From contig NZ_KB905163.1 in NCBI RefSeq assembly GCF_000378625.1, positions 1-64,000 on the forward strand: a DNA stretch of 64,000 bases, in the 5' to 3' direction. Below the pieces are notes generated by a model, which saw only the letters and a program-made list of their open reading frames with translations, ran no database searches and was not told the origin of the DNA. Position numbers and translations under genes: made by a program. This document shows, piece after piece, positions 8,732 through 18,675 of this stretch (the stretch's first letter is position 1; every line of letters begins with the position of its first letter). Source of the stretch: Colwellia piezophila ATCC BAA-637. GTDB taxonomy: Bacteria > Pseudomonadota > Gammaproteobacteria > Enterobacterales > Alteromonadaceae.

Positions 8732-10570
8732 TTACTCACCATCTAAGAAGCTTTTAAGCTGCTCTGAACGAGATGGGTGACGTAATTTACGTAACGCTTT
8801 AGCTTCAATTTGACGAATACGTTCACGTGTAACATCAAATTGCTTACCTACTTCTTCCAAAGTATGGTCAGTATTCATATCAATACCAAAACGCATTCTC
8901 AGTACTTTAGCTTCACGAGCCGTTAAGCCGGCAAGTACTTCATGAGTAGCGCCTTTAAGGTTCTCTGAAGTCGCTGAATCAACTGGAAGTTCACCACTGC
9001 CATCTTCAATAAAGTCACCTAAGTGTGAATCTTCATCATCTCCGATTGGCGTTTCCATTGAAATTGGCTCTTTAGCAATTTTCAATACTTTACGAATTTT
9101 ATCTTCCGGCATTACCATGCGTTCAGCTAATTCTTCTGGCGTAGGCTCACGGCCCATTTCTTGTAACATTTGACGAGAAACACGGTTTAGCTTGTTAATC
9201 GTTTCAATCATATGTACTGGAATACGAATGGTACGCGCTTGGTCAGCAATAGAACGGGTAATTGCTTGACGAATCCACCACGTTGCATAAGTTGAGAACT
9301 TATAACCACGACGGTATTCAAACTTATCAACGGCCTTCATTAAACCGATGTTACCTTCTTGAATTAAATCAAGGAACTGTAAACCACGGTTAGTGTATTT
9401 TTTAGCAATGGAGATAACTAAACGTAAGTTTGCCTCAACCATTTCTTTCTTAGCACGACGTGCTTTTGCTTCACCAATTGACATACGACGGTTAATGTCT
9501 TTAATACCGTGTATGTTTAGGAACGTTTCTTCTTCAATTAGGTTTAGTTTGTAGATACAGCGTTCAACATCAAGTTCAATATCAACTAATTTAGTTGAAT
9601 ATGGCTTACCCGCTGCTTTTTCTGCTTCAAACCATTCTTTTGAGGTTTCATTACCTGGGAATAATTTGATAAAGGTTGTTTTAGGCATGCTTGCACCAAC
9701 AACACAGTGTTTCATGATCAAACGTTCTTGAACACGTAATCGGTCCATCATGCTGCGCATGTTTTTAACTAACTTATCAAATAACTTAGGGATCAAACGG
9801 AATTCTTTAAAGACTTCAGCTACGGCATCGATAGCTTCTTGAGCATCGTTATGACCACGACCTTTGGTCTCTATTATCTTATTTGCTTTCTCATACGCTT
9901 CGCGTAAAGCGGTAAATTTCTCACGAGCTAATTCAGGGCAAGGACCAGTATCTTCTTCTTCCTCATCCTCTTCTTCCTGTTTTGACTTATCTTCATCAGC
10001 AAGATCTGCTTTTGACAGTTCACTACCCACGTGTGTAGCTGCAGGAGCAACTTCTTCTTCCGCATCGGGGTCTAAAAAGCCAGTGATGATATCAGTTAAG
10101 CGAAGTTCTTCCGCTTCAAAGTTATCCCACATGTCTAATAAGAAGTTTATCGCAGGTGGATATTCTGAAACACTACGCTGAACTTCTCTGATGCCTTCTT
10201 CTATACGCTTAGCGATAACAATTTCGCCTTTACGCGTAAGCAATTCAACGGTACCCATTTCACGCATGTACATACGAACAGGGTCTGTAGTACGACCAAT
10301 TTCACTTTCAACGGTAGCCAGTGCTTGAGCTGCAGCTTCGGCTGCATCTTCATCAGTATTACCTTCACTCATCATCAAGGTATCTTGATCAGGTGCATTT
10401 TCAAATACTTGAATGCCCATATCGTTAATCATACTAACGATATCTTCAACTTGATCAGAGTCGATAATGTCTTGTGGAAGATGATCATTAACTTGAGCAA
10501 ATGTTAAATAACCTTGTTCTTTGCCTTTGGTTATCAACTCTTTAAGTCTAGATTTAGGGGCTTGTTCCAT
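8732..10570 (-). CDS. rpoD: primary sigma factor RpoD (sigma-70)
   Basis: Directs RNA polymerase to housekeeping promoters. The 612-residue product has region 1.1 at the start ([13 protein letters not shown]...) and then region 1.2 ([21 protein letters not shown]). A non-conserved acidic insert follows ([13 protein letters not shown]). Regions 2.1-2.4 include [20 protein letters not shown] and [17 protein letters not shown], and regions 3 and 4 end with [19 protein letters not shown]. The frame extends 21 codons upstream, but the ATG at 10570 matches the family N-terminus and has GGTGG upstream. It follows dnaG with a 216-base gap, as in the classical rpsU-dnaG-rpoD arrangement. Confidence 0.98.
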   Translation of the reverse strand: MEQAPKSRLKELITKGKEQGYLTFAQVNDHLPQDIIDSDQVEDIVSMINDMGIQVFENAPDQDTLMMSEGNTDEDAAEAAAQALATVESEIGRTTDPVRMYMREMGTVELLTRKGEIVIAKRIEEGIREVQRSVSEYPPAINFLLDMWDNFEAEELRLTDIITGFLDPDAEEEVAPAATHVGSELSKADLADEDKSKQEEEDEEEEDTGPCPELAREKFTALREAYEKANKIIETKGRGHNDAQEAIDAVAEVFKEFRLIPKLFDKLVKNMRSMMDRLRVQERLIMKHCVVGASMPKTTFIKLFPGNETSKEWFEAEKAAGKPYSTKLVDIELDVERCIYKLNLIEEETFLNIHGIKDINRRMSIGEAKARRAKKEMVEANLRLVISIAKKYTNRGLQFLDLIQEGNIGLMKAVDKFEYRRGYKFSTYATWWIRQAITRSIADQARTIRIPVHMIETINKLNRVSRQMLQEMGREPTPEELAERMVMPEDKIRKVLKIAKEPISMETPIGDDEDSHLGDFIEDGSGELPVDSATSENLKGATHEVLAGLTAREAKVLRMRFGIDMNTDHTLEEVGKQFDVTRERIRQIEAKALRKLRHPSRSEQLKSFLDGE

Positions 10571-10786
10571 TGACGAGTGTCCACCTGTATTATATAAATA
10601 TGGGATGTAAAATATGCACTTAAATATTAGCAAAAGCTAATAAATGGCGTAATAAAGCCGGAAATTATAGCGAATTTTCATGACAGTTACCAGCTAATAT
10701 CCTGTCTTAATCGCTTGGTGAAATTTCAAACCAATATTATGGCTCTAATCTCATTATTGCTTGCTAAGTATAGTCAAAACTGGGAG

Positions 10787-12544
10787 TTAAGCGTTTAGTA
10801 TTGCTTGTAACTCTTGTTTTTCTTCAGCAGTCATTTGTCCAGCGCGTGCTTTTTGTAATAACACTTCAGCGCGTTGCTCAACAAAGTTATTTAGTAGCTT
10901 TTCAATACTATCAAGAAAAACATCGGTCGCGGCATCCGCTTCGACATGATGCTGCCAACACATCAACTTAGCTAATTGTGTTCCTTGTTCTGTACCACGA
11001 AAATATTCAAGTAATTGCGCCGATTTAATATCAGGGTTTTTCTGACAAACAGCTAACACCTGCATTAATAACGGTATTCCGGGTGCTGTTAATGGCTGCA
11101 AGACACTTATCTCACCTAAGCTATTTGCTATATGGGGGTGCTCTAACAATAAAGCAAGAGCTAACCTTACAGGCGTAACTTTTGTGCTGATTTTTTTCTT
11201 AGGCTTTACCACGTCACCTTTTATATTCTTGGTGAATTTAGCTAAAAACTGCTCACTACCCGTACCAAAATTATTCGCTATCTCATTAAGCATGGCATCT
11301 TTTAAAATGCTATCAGGAAGCTTAGCTAAAAAGGGTTGAAATGATTCAACTAAAGCCGCCCGCCCTTCAAGAGAGCTCATATCAACTTGTTGCATTAATT
11401 GTTCAAATAAAAACTTTGATAACGGCATGGCACTATCGAGCATACCTTCAAAAGCTTGTTGCCCTTGTGCCCTAATCAATGAATCAGGGTCTTCACCATC
11501 GGGGAGAAAAACAAATTTTAACGAAAAGCCATCACGAATTAGTGGCAATGAATTTTCCATGGCGCGCCATGCGGCATCTCGCCCTGCTCTATCACCATCG
11601 TAACAACACACCACATTAGGTACAGTACGAAATAGCGTTTGTAACTGCTCAAAGGTAGTTGCCGTGCCTAATGAAGCAACAGCATAGTCTACGCCATGCT
11701 GAGCTAACGCCACCACATCCATATAACCTTCAACGACAACCAGTCGCTTAAGTTGTTTATTGGCTTGTTTCGCTTCATGCAACCCATAAAGCTCTTGGCC
11801 TTTATGGTAAATACGCGTTTCAGGAGAGTTCAAATATTTAGGTTTTGCATCACCTAATACTCGGCCGCCAAATCCTATCACTCGGCCACGTTTATCACTA
11901 ATAGGAAACATGATACGACCACGAAACCGATCATAAGGTCGCTTTTTATCGCCCGCAATAGCCATGCCTAAATCAATCAATTGCTGGTTGGCTTGACCAT
12001 TATTTGAGAAGGAATTCATCATACCGTCCCATGCATCACTAATGTAGCCTATACCAAAGCGCTTAACGACTTCGCCACTTAGGCCTCGGCCTTTTAAGTA
12101 ATTAATAGCCGTTTCTTTATCGCTAGCCACTTTCAATTGTTGCTGAAAAAACTGGCTTATTTTCGACATCAACTCATAATCATCTTGCTTTTGCTGATAA
12201 ACTTGTTGCTGTCGGCGCTGCTCTGCCGGACTGGCAGTATTTTCCTCTCGAACTACGTCCATACCACAATGAGAAGCAAGTTCTTCTACCGCATCAACAA
12301 AATCGAGACGATCAAATTCCATCAAAAAGGAAATGGCATTACCGTGTTCGCCGCAGCCAAAGCAATGATAGAATTGCTTATCTTGACTGACGGTAAAGGA
12401 GGGGGATTTTTCATTATGAAATGGACAACAAGCTTGGTAATTTTTGCCGGCTTTTTTTAACGGCACTCGACTATCTACCAGATCAACAATATCTGCTCGG
12501 CTTAATAAATCATCTATAAATTGTCGGGAAATGCGTCCAGCCAT
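10787..12544 (-). CDS. dnaG: DNA primase DnaG
   Basis: Makes RNA primers for the replisome. The 585 residues are the usual length. The N-terminal zinc-binding domain has Cys40, His43, Cys61 and Cys64 (CPFHNEK...CFGCG). The TOPRIM catalytic core contains VVVEGYMDVVALAQ and the acidic CCYDGDRAGRDAA. The C-terminal part is the weakly conserved helicase-binding domain that contacts DnaB, whose gene is at 39.2 kb in this window. A terminator-like hairpin separates it from yqeY upstream, so dnaG may have its own promoter or depend on read-through. Confidence 0.98.
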   Translation of the reverse strand: MAGRISRQFIDDLLSRADIVDLVDSRVPLKKAGKNYQACCPFHNEKSPSFTVSQDKQFYHCFGCGEHGNAISFLMEFDRLDFVDAVEELASHCGMDVVREENTASPAEQRRQQQVYQQKQDDYELMSKISQFFQQQLKVASDKETAINYLKGRGLSGEVVKRFGIGYISDAWDGMMNSFSNNGQANQQLIDLGMAIAGDKKRPYDRFRGRIMFPISDKRGRVIGFGGRVLGDAKPKYLNSPETRIYHKGQELYGLHEAKQANKQLKRLVVVEGYMDVVALAQHGVDYAVASLGTATTFEQLQTLFRTVPNVVCCYDGDRAGRDAAWRAMENSLPLIRDGFSLKFVFLPDGEDPDSLIRAQGQQAFEGMLDSAMPLSKFLFEQLMQQVDMSSLEGRAALVESFQPFLAKLPDSILKDAMLNEIANNFGTGSEQFLAKFTKNIKGDVVKPKKKISTKVTPVRLALALLLEHPHIANSLGEISVLQPLTAPGIPLLMQVLAVCQKNPDIKSAQLLEYFRGTEQGTQLAKLMCWQHHVEADAATDVFLDSIEKLLNNFVEQRAEVLLQKARAGQMTAEEKQELQAILNA

Positions 12545-12614
12545 AATGTTTAAAAATCATCGTCAAAGGGAAAATATCACATGACTATTCTACACAATAC
12601 TCGTAAAAAAATCA

Positions 12615-12650
12615 TAAAAAAACCGTAACAGCCAAAGCCATTACGGTTTT
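12615..12650 (-). terminator. terminator between yqeY and dnaG
   Basis: Stem AAACCGTAA/TTACGGTTT with a 12-base loop, followed on the minus strand by a run of seven T. It sits 26 bases after the yqeY stop codon and about 70 bases before dnaG. Confidence 0.75.
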
Positions 12651-12676
12651 ATTTAATGTATTAAATATTGTGTTAA

Positions 12677-13126
12677 CTATGATGCATTAAGTGCCGCTCT
12701 AACTTGACCGCTTACTGCGCCCATGTCGGCTTTACCTTGCATTAAAGGTTTTAACACCGCCATCACTTTGCCCATGTCAGCCATAGTGGCTGCTCCAGAC
12801 TCAGTAATTGCTTTACTTATTAATTCACTAATTTCTTCTGCACTTAGCGGTTGTGGCATAAAAAATTCGATAGCAACGACTTCAGCTGCTTCTTTTTCTG
12901 CCAATTCATCACGACCACCTGCACTGAACATTTTAATTGACTCTTTACGCTGTTTAACCATTTTGGTAAAAACAGCAATAATATTGTCATCTGTTGGTTC
13001 GGTTTTGTGATCAATTTCTGCTAGTTTTATTGCAGAAAGCGCCATGCGAATAACACCAAGACGTAACTTGTCTTTGGCTCGCATAGCAATTTTCATTTCA
13101 TCTTTGAGTTGTATTAGAAGTGACAT
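12677..13126 (-). CDS. yqeY: GatB/YqeY domain protein
   Basis: A 149-residue cytoplasmic protein of the YqeY family, which shares a helical domain with the tail of the GatB subunit of tRNA amidotransferase. Typical stretches are LKDEMKIAMRAKDKLRLGVIRMALSAIK, FFMPQPLSAEEI and the C-terminal GKVMAVLKPLMQGKADMGAVSGQVR. The cellular role is not firmly established; a link to tRNA-dependent amidation is inferred from the domain. It lies 37 bases behind rpsU and ahead of dnaG, a position common in gammaproteobacteria. Confidence 0.93.
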   Translation of the reverse strand: MSLLIQLKDEMKIAMRAKDKLRLGVIRMALSAIKLAEIDHKTEPTDDNIIAVFTKMVKQRKESIKMFSAGGRDELAEKEAAEVVAIEFFMPQPLSAEEISELISKAITESGAATMADMGKVMAVLKPLMQGKADMGAVSGQVRAALNAS

Positions 13127-13163
13127 CTATCAATCTCTTAGAATAGTTATACTAAGATAATTC

Positions 13164-13379
13164 TTAGTACATGCGAACGCGACGAGCGTTCTCACGAGAA
13201 ACTTTTTTCGCAGCACGTTTAACAGCAGCGGCTTTCTTACGTTTACGTTCCCAAGTAGGCTTTTCATAAGATTCGCGACGACGAACTTCTGAAAGGATTC
13301 CTGCTTTTTCACATGAACGTTTAAAACGACGTAATGCAACGTCAAATGGTTCGTTTTCTCTTACTTTAATTACTGGCAT
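13164..13379 (-). CDS. rpsU: 30S ribosomal protein S21
   Basis: Small-subunit protein needed for initiation on native mRNAs. The 71 residues begin [21 protein letters not shown] and end in the basic tail [11 protein letters not shown], the full family length. The frame is open for 31 codons further upstream, but the ATG at 13379 matches all S21 proteins and has TAAGG upstream. First gene of the macromolecular synthesis block; tsaD is transcribed divergently. Confidence 0.98.
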   Translation of the reverse strand: MPVIKVRENEPFDVALRRFKRSCEKAGILSEVRRRESYEKPTWERKRKKAAAVKRAAKKVSRENARRVRMY

Positions 13380-13668
13380 GTACTTTATTACCTTAGGGTA
13401 GCTATATAAATTGGTGACTGATTTCGACTGAACAATACAAATATTTGCAATGTTTGCCTCATCCACACCCACTCTATTAAAAATTGGTGACGTATTCTAC
13501 TTCTAAGCAGATAGGAATGTAAAGATTAATTTAGCTAATATCAAGAACAATAGACTAAATCCGCTGGTACAGAACTGGCAAACACGGTAAAATTGTCGTG
13601 TTTGTATTTATGGTGCTTAAAGCAGGTAAATACGAGTTAACATTCCTACTTTTTTTGAGACTATATTT

Positions 13669-14730
13669 ATGCGTATTTTGGGTATTGAAACTTCTTGTGA
13701 TGAAACTGGCATTGCCATTTATGATGATGGTCAAGGCGATCGTCCACAAGGTATACTTGCTCATCGCTTATATAGTCAAATTGCTGTGCATGCTGATTAT
13801 GGCGGCGTGGTACCAGAGTTGGCCTCACGAGACCATGTTCGTAAGACTATACCTTTAATAAAACAAGTTTTAGCCGATGCCAATCTTACCCCCGAAGATT
13901 TAGACGGTGTTGCTTATACCGCGGGTCCGGGTTTAGTCGGTGCACTTCTAGTAGGTTGCTCTATTGGCCGAAGTTTAGCTTATGGCTGGGATTTACCTGC
14001 GGTGCCAGTACATCATATGGAAGGTCATCTATTAGCTCCTATGCTCGAAGATGATGTACCTGAGTTCCCTTTTGTCGCTTTATTAGTCTCTGGTGGCCAT
14101 ACCATGCTAGTTCGTGTCGACGCTATTGGTGAATACAAGCTACTCGGTGAGTCGGTTGATGATGCCGCTGGTGAAGCGTTTGATAAAACAGCTAAATTGC
14201 TTGGTTTAGATTACCCTGGCGGCCCTGCCCTTGCCAAGATGGCTGAAAGCGGTCTAGCCGGACGTTTTAAATTACCTCGCCCTATGACAGACAGACCCGG
14301 TTTGGACTTTAGTTTTAGTGGTTTAAAAACAGCCGCGGCTGTTTTAGTACGTAAAGAATGCATTAATATCGAGCCGGCTTTATCTGAAACACAACTAAAA
14401 CAGACACACGCAGATATTGCTCATGCTTTTCAACAAGCTGTGATAGATACCTTAGCGATAAAATGTAAGCGCGCCTTACAACAAGAGAAATTAAGCCGTT
14501 TAGTGATTGCGGGTGGTGTCAGTGCTAATACTGCTTTACGTGAGAAACTTGCCCTGACGACTAAAAAACTTGGTGGCAGTGTATTCTATCCTCGCCCTGA
14601 ATATTGTACCGATAACGGCGCTATGATTGCGTATGCTGGTTTGCAACGATTAAAAGCAGGAACAGATGCGGATTTAACGTTCAAAGCTAACCCTAGATGG
14701 CCACTGGATTCACTTCCGCCATTAAAGTAA
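13669..14730 (+). CDS. tsaD: tRNA N6-adenosine threonylcarbamoyltransferase TsaD
   Basis: Transfers threonylcarbamoyl to A37 of ANN-decoding tRNAs, working with TsaB, TsaE and TsaC. The 353 residues begin [14 protein letters not shown]. The metal-binding HMEGH holds His116 and His120, and VSGGHTMLV and [12 protein letters not shown] are nucleotide-site motifs. It is slightly longer than the usual 337 or so, and its final residues ([10 protein letters not shown]) differ from those encoded by the outermost downstream repeat of its own 3' end. Divergent from rpsU, as in many relatives. Confidence 0.98.
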   Translation: MRILGIETSCDETGIAIYDDGQGDRPQGILAHRLYSQIAVHADYGGVVPELASRDHVRKTIPLIKQVLADANLTPEDLDGVAYTAGPGLVGALLVGCSIGRSLAYGWDLPAVPVHHMEGHLLAPMLEDDVPEFPFVALLVSGGHTMLVRVDAIGEYKLLGESVDDAAGEAFDKTAKLLGLDYPGGPALAKMAESGLAGRFKLPRPMTDRPGLDFSFSGLKTAAAVLVRKECINIEPALSETQLKQTHADIAHAFQQAVIDTLAIKCKRALQQEKLSRLVIAGGVSANTALREKLALTTKKLGGSVFYPRPEYCTDNGAMIAYAGLQRLKAGTDADLTFKANPRWPLDSLPPLK

Positions 14731-15126
14731 TTAACAAAAGATGAATAAGCCGTCAGTCCTGAGTTATGTACGCTCTGATTAGGACAACGGCGCTATGATT
14801 GCTTATGCAATTATCAAAAGTAAAGGCAACGTTTAAAAGCGGGAACAGATGCCCTGTCTAAAGGTCAGAACGTTCAAAGCTAATCCAAGATGGCCACTGG
14901 ATTCACTTCCTCCATTAAAGTAGTTAACAAAAGATGAGTAAGCCGTCGGTCCTGAGTTTTCTCCGCTCTGATTAGGACAGTCGGCACTATGATTGCTTAT
15001 GCAATTATCAAAATCAAAGGCAACGTTTAAAAGCGGCAATAAATGCGGATTTAACCTTTAAAGCTAACCCTAGGTGGGCTTTAGATTCACTAGCACCGGT
15101 TAGCTCATCACTCAATATAGAGAACT
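14611..15126 (+). repeat. tsaD 3' end present three times in tandem
   Basis: The last 120 bases of tsaD plus about 50 bases of trailer (14611 to about 14782) recur, decayed, at about 14783-14975 and 14976-15126. Each copy starts GA(T/C)A...CGGC(G/A)CTATGATTGC. The first two carry the trailer AGTAAGCCGTC or a variant. The second and third share a TTATCAAAA insertion absent from the gene. The third still encodes an in-frame tail ([19 protein letters not shown]...) ending in a TAA at 15126-15128, which could be the ancestral C-terminus of TsaD. The two extra copies have no start and are not genes. Confidence 0.85.
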
Positions 15127-15164
15127 AAAATAGACGGTACCGCTATTAATACTACAGCGACTGA

Positions 15165-15755
15165 CTACATTTTATGGGTGATTTTACTTTCTGTCCCTTT
15201 AAGTAAGCGTTTAATATTATCTCGGTGGCGAAATATTATTAACGCGCTCAACATCAAGGTTGGATAAACATACAAAGGTTTTAATAAGTACACAAAGAGT
15301 GGCGCAGTAGCGACAGTGATAATGGCCGCTAGACTAGAGTATTTAGTCAATTTAACCACTAAAACCCAAGTAATAATTAACAGTCCTCCCAATGTAAATC
15401 CCATTGGTAGCAATGTCCCCAGAGCCGTCGCAACGGCCTTGCCTCCTTTAAAGTTGAAAAATATAGGATACATATGCCCTAAACAAGCAGCCATACCAAT
15501 AAAGCCTAGGTAAAGCGAATCAATCTTTAAAAAATACGCCCCCCATACAGGTATCGTGCCCTTAAGAATATCTAAAAATAATACTGTGGCGGCAGTGAAC
15601 TTAGTACTTATACGTAAGACGTTGGTTGCCCCTGGATTTTTCGAGCCTGTCGTTCTTGGATCTGGCAACCCTAAAAATTTACACACCAATATTGCACTAG
15701 AAATAGAGCCTATTAAATAAGCAAAAATTGTCATGGAAAGGGTGAGTAATATCAT
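15165..15755 (-). CDS. plsY: glycerol-3-phosphate acyltransferase PlsY
   Basis: Inner-membrane enzyme that acylates glycerol-3-phosphate from acyl-phosphate, the first step of phospholipid synthesis. The 196 residues carry about five to seven membrane segments and the three signature motifs: [11 protein letters not shown] near the start, [15 protein letters not shown] at about 36-50, and [14 protein letters not shown] at about 100-113. Its neighbourhood beside tsaD and folB is conserved in gammaproteobacteria. Confidence 0.97.
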   Translation of the reverse strand: MILLTLSMTIFAYLIGSISSAILVCKFLGLPDPRTTGSKNPGATNVLRISTKFTAATVLFLDILKGTIPVWGAYFLKIDSLYLGFIGMAACLGHMYPIFFNFKGGKAVATALGTLLPMGFTLGGLLIITWVLVVKLTKYSSLAAIITVATAPLFVYLLKPLYVYPTLMLSALIIFRHRDNIKRLLKGTESKITHKM

Positions 15756-15923
15756 CTAAATGAGAAAATCCATTATTGAGCACAAAAGAAGAATTATTAT
15801 TCTATCTTCATCTCTGCTAGTTTTTCTACCACTTCGCAGGTAAAATCGCTGTTTATTGTGTAACAATTGCATAGCGACTGCAATAGTTCTCTAACAGTCT
15901 TCTCACAGCATAATAGGTAAGTC

Positions 15924-16295
15924 ATGGATAAGGTGTTCATAAAAGGTTTAAGTATTCAAACCACCATTGGTTTTTTTCAATGGGAGAAAGAGATAAAACA
16001 AACCTTGGTTATTGATGTTGCCATGGGTTGGAATACGGCCAATGCAGCAGTAAATGACGAGCTTGCTAAAACCTTAGATTATGCTGACATTTCAGTGGCG
16101 ATAGAGCGCTTTGCCAATGATAACCCCGTTGACTTAATTGAAACACTTGCCGAGCGTATGGCAAGCTTTTTAATGACGCAATACCATATTCCCTGGTTAA
16201 AGCTGTTCATTGGTAAACCGGGCGCGGTACATAATGCGCAAACCGTTGGTGTAGAAATAGAACGTGGCTGTCAAACCACAGAGAAGCCACTTTAA
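15924..16295 (+). CDS. folB: dihydroneopterin aldolase
   Basis: Cleaves dihydroneopterin to 6-hydroxymethyl-dihydropterin and glycolaldehyde in folate synthesis. The 123 residues match the family in length. MDKVFIKGLSIQTTIGFFQWE is the conserved start, and TLDYADISVAIERFA and LIETLAERMASFL are typical. The stop overlaps the start of folK by one base (TAATG), so the two successive folate enzymes are translationally coupled. Confidence 0.96.
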   Translation: MDKVFIKGLSIQTTIGFFQWEKEIKQTLVIDVAMGWNTANAAVNDELAKTLDYADISVAIERFANDNPVDLIETLAERMASFLMTQYHIPWLKLFIGKPGAVHNAQTVGVEIERGCQTTEKPL

Positions 16296-16792
16296 TGGCC
16301 CAAATCTATATCTCACTAGGTAGTAATATTGAACGTGAACATTATGTAAAACAAGGTCTATTGTCTCTGGCGAAAGAGTTTTCACTACCGTTTGAACAAT
16401 TAGCTTTATCTTCATTATTTGAATGTGAAGCGATCGGTTTTCACGGCCCTACCTTTTACAACATGGTAATAGCCCTCAATTGTTCGCACAATGTTGAGGA
16501 AGTGACGACAATATTGCGCGCCATTGAGTTTTCTCATGGCCGTGATCATAACGCCAAAAAATTTAGTCCGCGTACCCTAGACTTAGATCTACTATTATAC
16601 GAGGATTTAATTATTGACCAGCCTGCGCAGCTGCCACGTGATGAAATAACCAAGAATGCTTTTGTTTTATGGCCGCTAAGTCAAATTGCCCCACAATTGA
16701 AGCACCCTATTTTAAAAAAAAGCTATCAAACATTATGGCAAGATTATAATAAAAGCAGCCAACAACTTAGCATTGTCGCTAATTGCTGGTAG
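16295..16792 (+). CDS. folK: 6-hydroxymethyl-dihydropterin pyrophosphokinase
   Basis: Transfers pyrophosphate from ATP to 6-hydroxymethyl-dihydropterin, the step after FolB. The 165 residues begin AQIYISLGSNIEREHYV, a pterin-site motif. The metal/ATP signature RTLDLDLLLYEDL follows at about 88-100. It starts within the folB stop codon. Confidence 0.96.
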   Translation: MAQIYISLGSNIEREHYVKQGLLSLAKEFSLPFEQLALSSLFECEAIGFHGPTFYNMVIALNCSHNVEEVTTILRAIEFSHGRDHNAKKFSPRTLDLDLLLYEDLIIDQPAQLPRDEITKNAFVLWPLSQIAPQLKHPILKKSYQTLWQDYNKSSQQLSIVANCW

Positions 16793-16845
16793 TGTTGCCC
16801 CGCATTTAAATTTCACATCTAAAGTTAAAGGATAACTAACGATAT

Positions 16846-17667
16846 ATGAGTACCCTAGAAATTATCATCTTAGCCTTATTACAGGGCTTAACCGAATTTT
16901 TACCTATTTCCAGCTCAGCCCACTTAATTTTGCCCTCGCAAATATTAGGTTGGCAAGATCAGGGTTTAGCCTTTGATGTCGCTGTTCATGTTGGCACTTT
17001 ATTGGCGGTAGTATTGTATTTTCGTAAAGAAGTTGGTGCCATGGCCGTCGCTTGGTGCGGTACTGTCGGTATTGGTCCTGAAAAAGGTAAGCAAAGTTTT
17101 GATGGTAAACTTGCCTGGTGGATTTTATTTGCCACCATTCCAGCAGGTTTATTTGGCTTGTTAGGTAAAGATTTTATCGAAGCACACTTACGCTCTGCCC
17201 TAGTGATTGCCGCGACAACTATACTGTTTGGCTTTCTGTTAGGTTTTGCCGATATTAAAGCGGGTAAACGTATTGAACATAAACCGCTAGAGAAACTAGG
17301 TTTTAAAGGCGCAATGTTAATTGGTTTAGCACAAGCTATCGCCTTAATTCCGGGAACATCTCGCTCAGGTATTACCATGACCATCGGCTTAATGCTGGGT
17401 TTAAGCCGTGATAACGCCGCTCGTTTTTCCTTTTTACTTTCTATTCCCGCCATAACAATGGCGGGAAGTTACTTAACGTTAAAGTTAGTTTTATCCACTG
17501 AAGCCGTCGACTGGTTTGCCATGGGGTTAGGAAGCCTTATTGCTTTTGTCAGTGCCTATGCTTGTATTCACTACTTTCTTATTTTATTAGACAAGTTAGG
17601 GATGATGCCCTTTGTTATCTACCGCTTAATTTTAGGTGTTGGCTTATTATGGTTCATATTAGGGTAA
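16846..17667 (+). CDS. uppP: undecaprenyl-diphosphatase UppP (BacA)
   Basis: Dephosphorylates undecaprenyl diphosphate so that the lipid carrier of peptidoglycan and other glycans can be reused; also confers basal bacitracin resistance. The 273-residue integral membrane protein has the two family motifs: [15 protein letters not shown] near residue 15-29 and [11 protein letters not shown] near 170-180. About eight membrane helices are visible. It follows folK by 53 bases on the same strand. Confidence 0.97.
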   Translation: MSTLEIIILALLQGLTEFLPISSSAHLILPSQILGWQDQGLAFDVAVHVGTLLAVVLYFRKEVGAMAVAWCGTVGIGPEKGKQSFDGKLAWWILFATIPAGLFGLLGKDFIEAHLRSALVIAATTILFGFLLGFADIKAGKRIEHKPLEKLGFKGAMLIGLAQAIALIPGTSRSGITMTIGLMLGLSRDNAARFSFLLSIPAITMAGSYLTLKLVLSTEAVDWFAMGLGSLIAFVSAYACIHYFLILLDKLGMMPFVIYRLILGVGLLWFILG

Positions 17668-17704
17668 CGGCTTTAACTTGTCTGAATGAAAAACAACCAA
17701 TAAA

Positions 17705-17758
17705 TTTTTAGCTATCGATCATTTAAAATCAATGATTGAAAAATCGATAGCTAAAAAA
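17705..17758. terminator. long hairpin between uppP and cnoX
   Basis: Inverted arms TTTTTAGCTATCGAT and ATCGATAGCTAAAAAA enclose a 23-base loop. The A-run/T-run ends allow it to terminate in either direction. It follows uppP by 37 bases and ends 27 bases before the cnoX start. Confidence 0.7.
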
Positions 17759-17785
17759 TCACTATCAATACACTCGAGAATAAAT

Positions 17786-18628
17786 ATGATTGCCATTACC
17801 TTAGATAACTTTCAACAAGCGGTTGTAGAAGCGTCAAAAAGCAAATTAGTACTTGTCAGCTTTTGGGCGCAAAAAGTGCCTGAAAGTGTTGAACTTAGAG
17901 ATAAACTAGCCGCCAGACTATCAGGACTAGATGATTACATCAGCTTGGCAACGGTTGACTGTGAAAGCCAAGAGCAAATCGCTCAGCAATTTGGTATTCA
18001 AGGACTGCCAACGGCTATCTTACTAAAAGATGCCCAACCCCTTGATGGTATTTCGGGACCACAAGATGATGCTAGCCTAGGTGAATTTTTAGATAAGCAT
18101 TTACCTAAAGCTGAAGATATATTGTTAGGGCAAGCGAAAAATGCTCTTGATGAAGAGCAATTAACCGAGGCACAAACTGCTATCACCAAAGCCTATAACA
18201 TTGATAATAGTCGTGCAGACATTAAATTAGTCTTAATTGATGTTTACTTACAAACGGGAAAAACAACGGCAGCAAAAGCATTATTAGATACCATAATGAT
18301 GGTTGATCAAGATAGTGACTATCAAGCGTTAGTGGCTAAAGCTGAGCTAGCAGAGCAGGCAGAGAATTCTCCTGAAATTAAAGCCTTAGAAGCACAATTA
18401 GCGGCAACCCCTGATGATATTAACCTCAGTCAGCAACTTGCCGCACAGTATAGCCAAGTTAACCGTCAAGCAGAGGCGCTAACAATATTATTTCGTTTAG
18501 TTCAAGCTGGCGATGAAAGTACTAAAGACAAAAGCAAAGAGTTATTTCTCGATATATTGAAAGCGCTACCTGATGGCGAGCCACTGGCCGCAAAGTTTCG
18601 TAGAAAACTATATACCTTAATGTACTAA
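17786..18628 (+). CDS. cnoX: thioredoxin-like co-chaperone CnoX (YbbN)
   Basis: A 280-residue protein with an N-terminal thioredoxin fold (LVLVSFWAQKVPESVELRDKL) followed by tetratricopeptide helices. In this family the protein holds oxidised or unfolded clients and hands them to chaperones. The usual CxxC site is replaced by QKVP, so it cannot act as a thioredoxin reductant. Cys in DCESQEQ could still form mixed disulfides. The frame is open from 17732, but that extra N-terminus is encoded by the terminator hairpin; the ATG at 17786 fits the family start (MIAITLDNFQQ). Confidence 0.92.
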   Translation: MIAITLDNFQQAVVEASKSKLVLVSFWAQKVPESVELRDKLAARLSGLDDYISLATVDCESQEQIAQQFGIQGLPTAILLKDAQPLDGISGPQDDASLGEFLDKHLPKAEDILLGQAKNALDEEQLTEAQTAITKAYNIDNSRADIKLVLIDVYLQTGKTTAAKALLDTIMMVDQDSDYQALVAKAELAEQAENSPEIKALEAQLAATPDDINLSQQLAAQYSQVNRQAEALTILFRLVQAGDESTKDKSKELFLDILKALPDGEPLAAKFRRKLYTLMY

Positions 18629-18675
18629 TCAATATCAAGGGCATACACAGAAGTTTAGCTGCATAAGTAGATTAT

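Noticed and set aside
9864-10181. A 105-residue plus-strand Ser-rich frame.
   Set aside because: It is antisense to the acidic Glu/Asp-rich insert of rpoD, which reads as a Ser-rich frame on the other strand.
10571-10633. A 21-codon extension at the start of rpoD.
   Set aside because: It is not present in sigma-70 proteins; the ATG at 10570 has the family N-terminus and a ribosome site.
14833-15039. A 68-residue minus-strand open frame behind tsaD.
   Set aside because: It lies antisense to the decayed copies of the tsaD tail and has no ribosome site or recognisable content.
17732-17785. An 18-codon N-terminal extension of cnoX.
   Set aside because: It is encoded by the loop and right arm of a terminator hairpin and is absent from the family; the ATG at 17786 is used.
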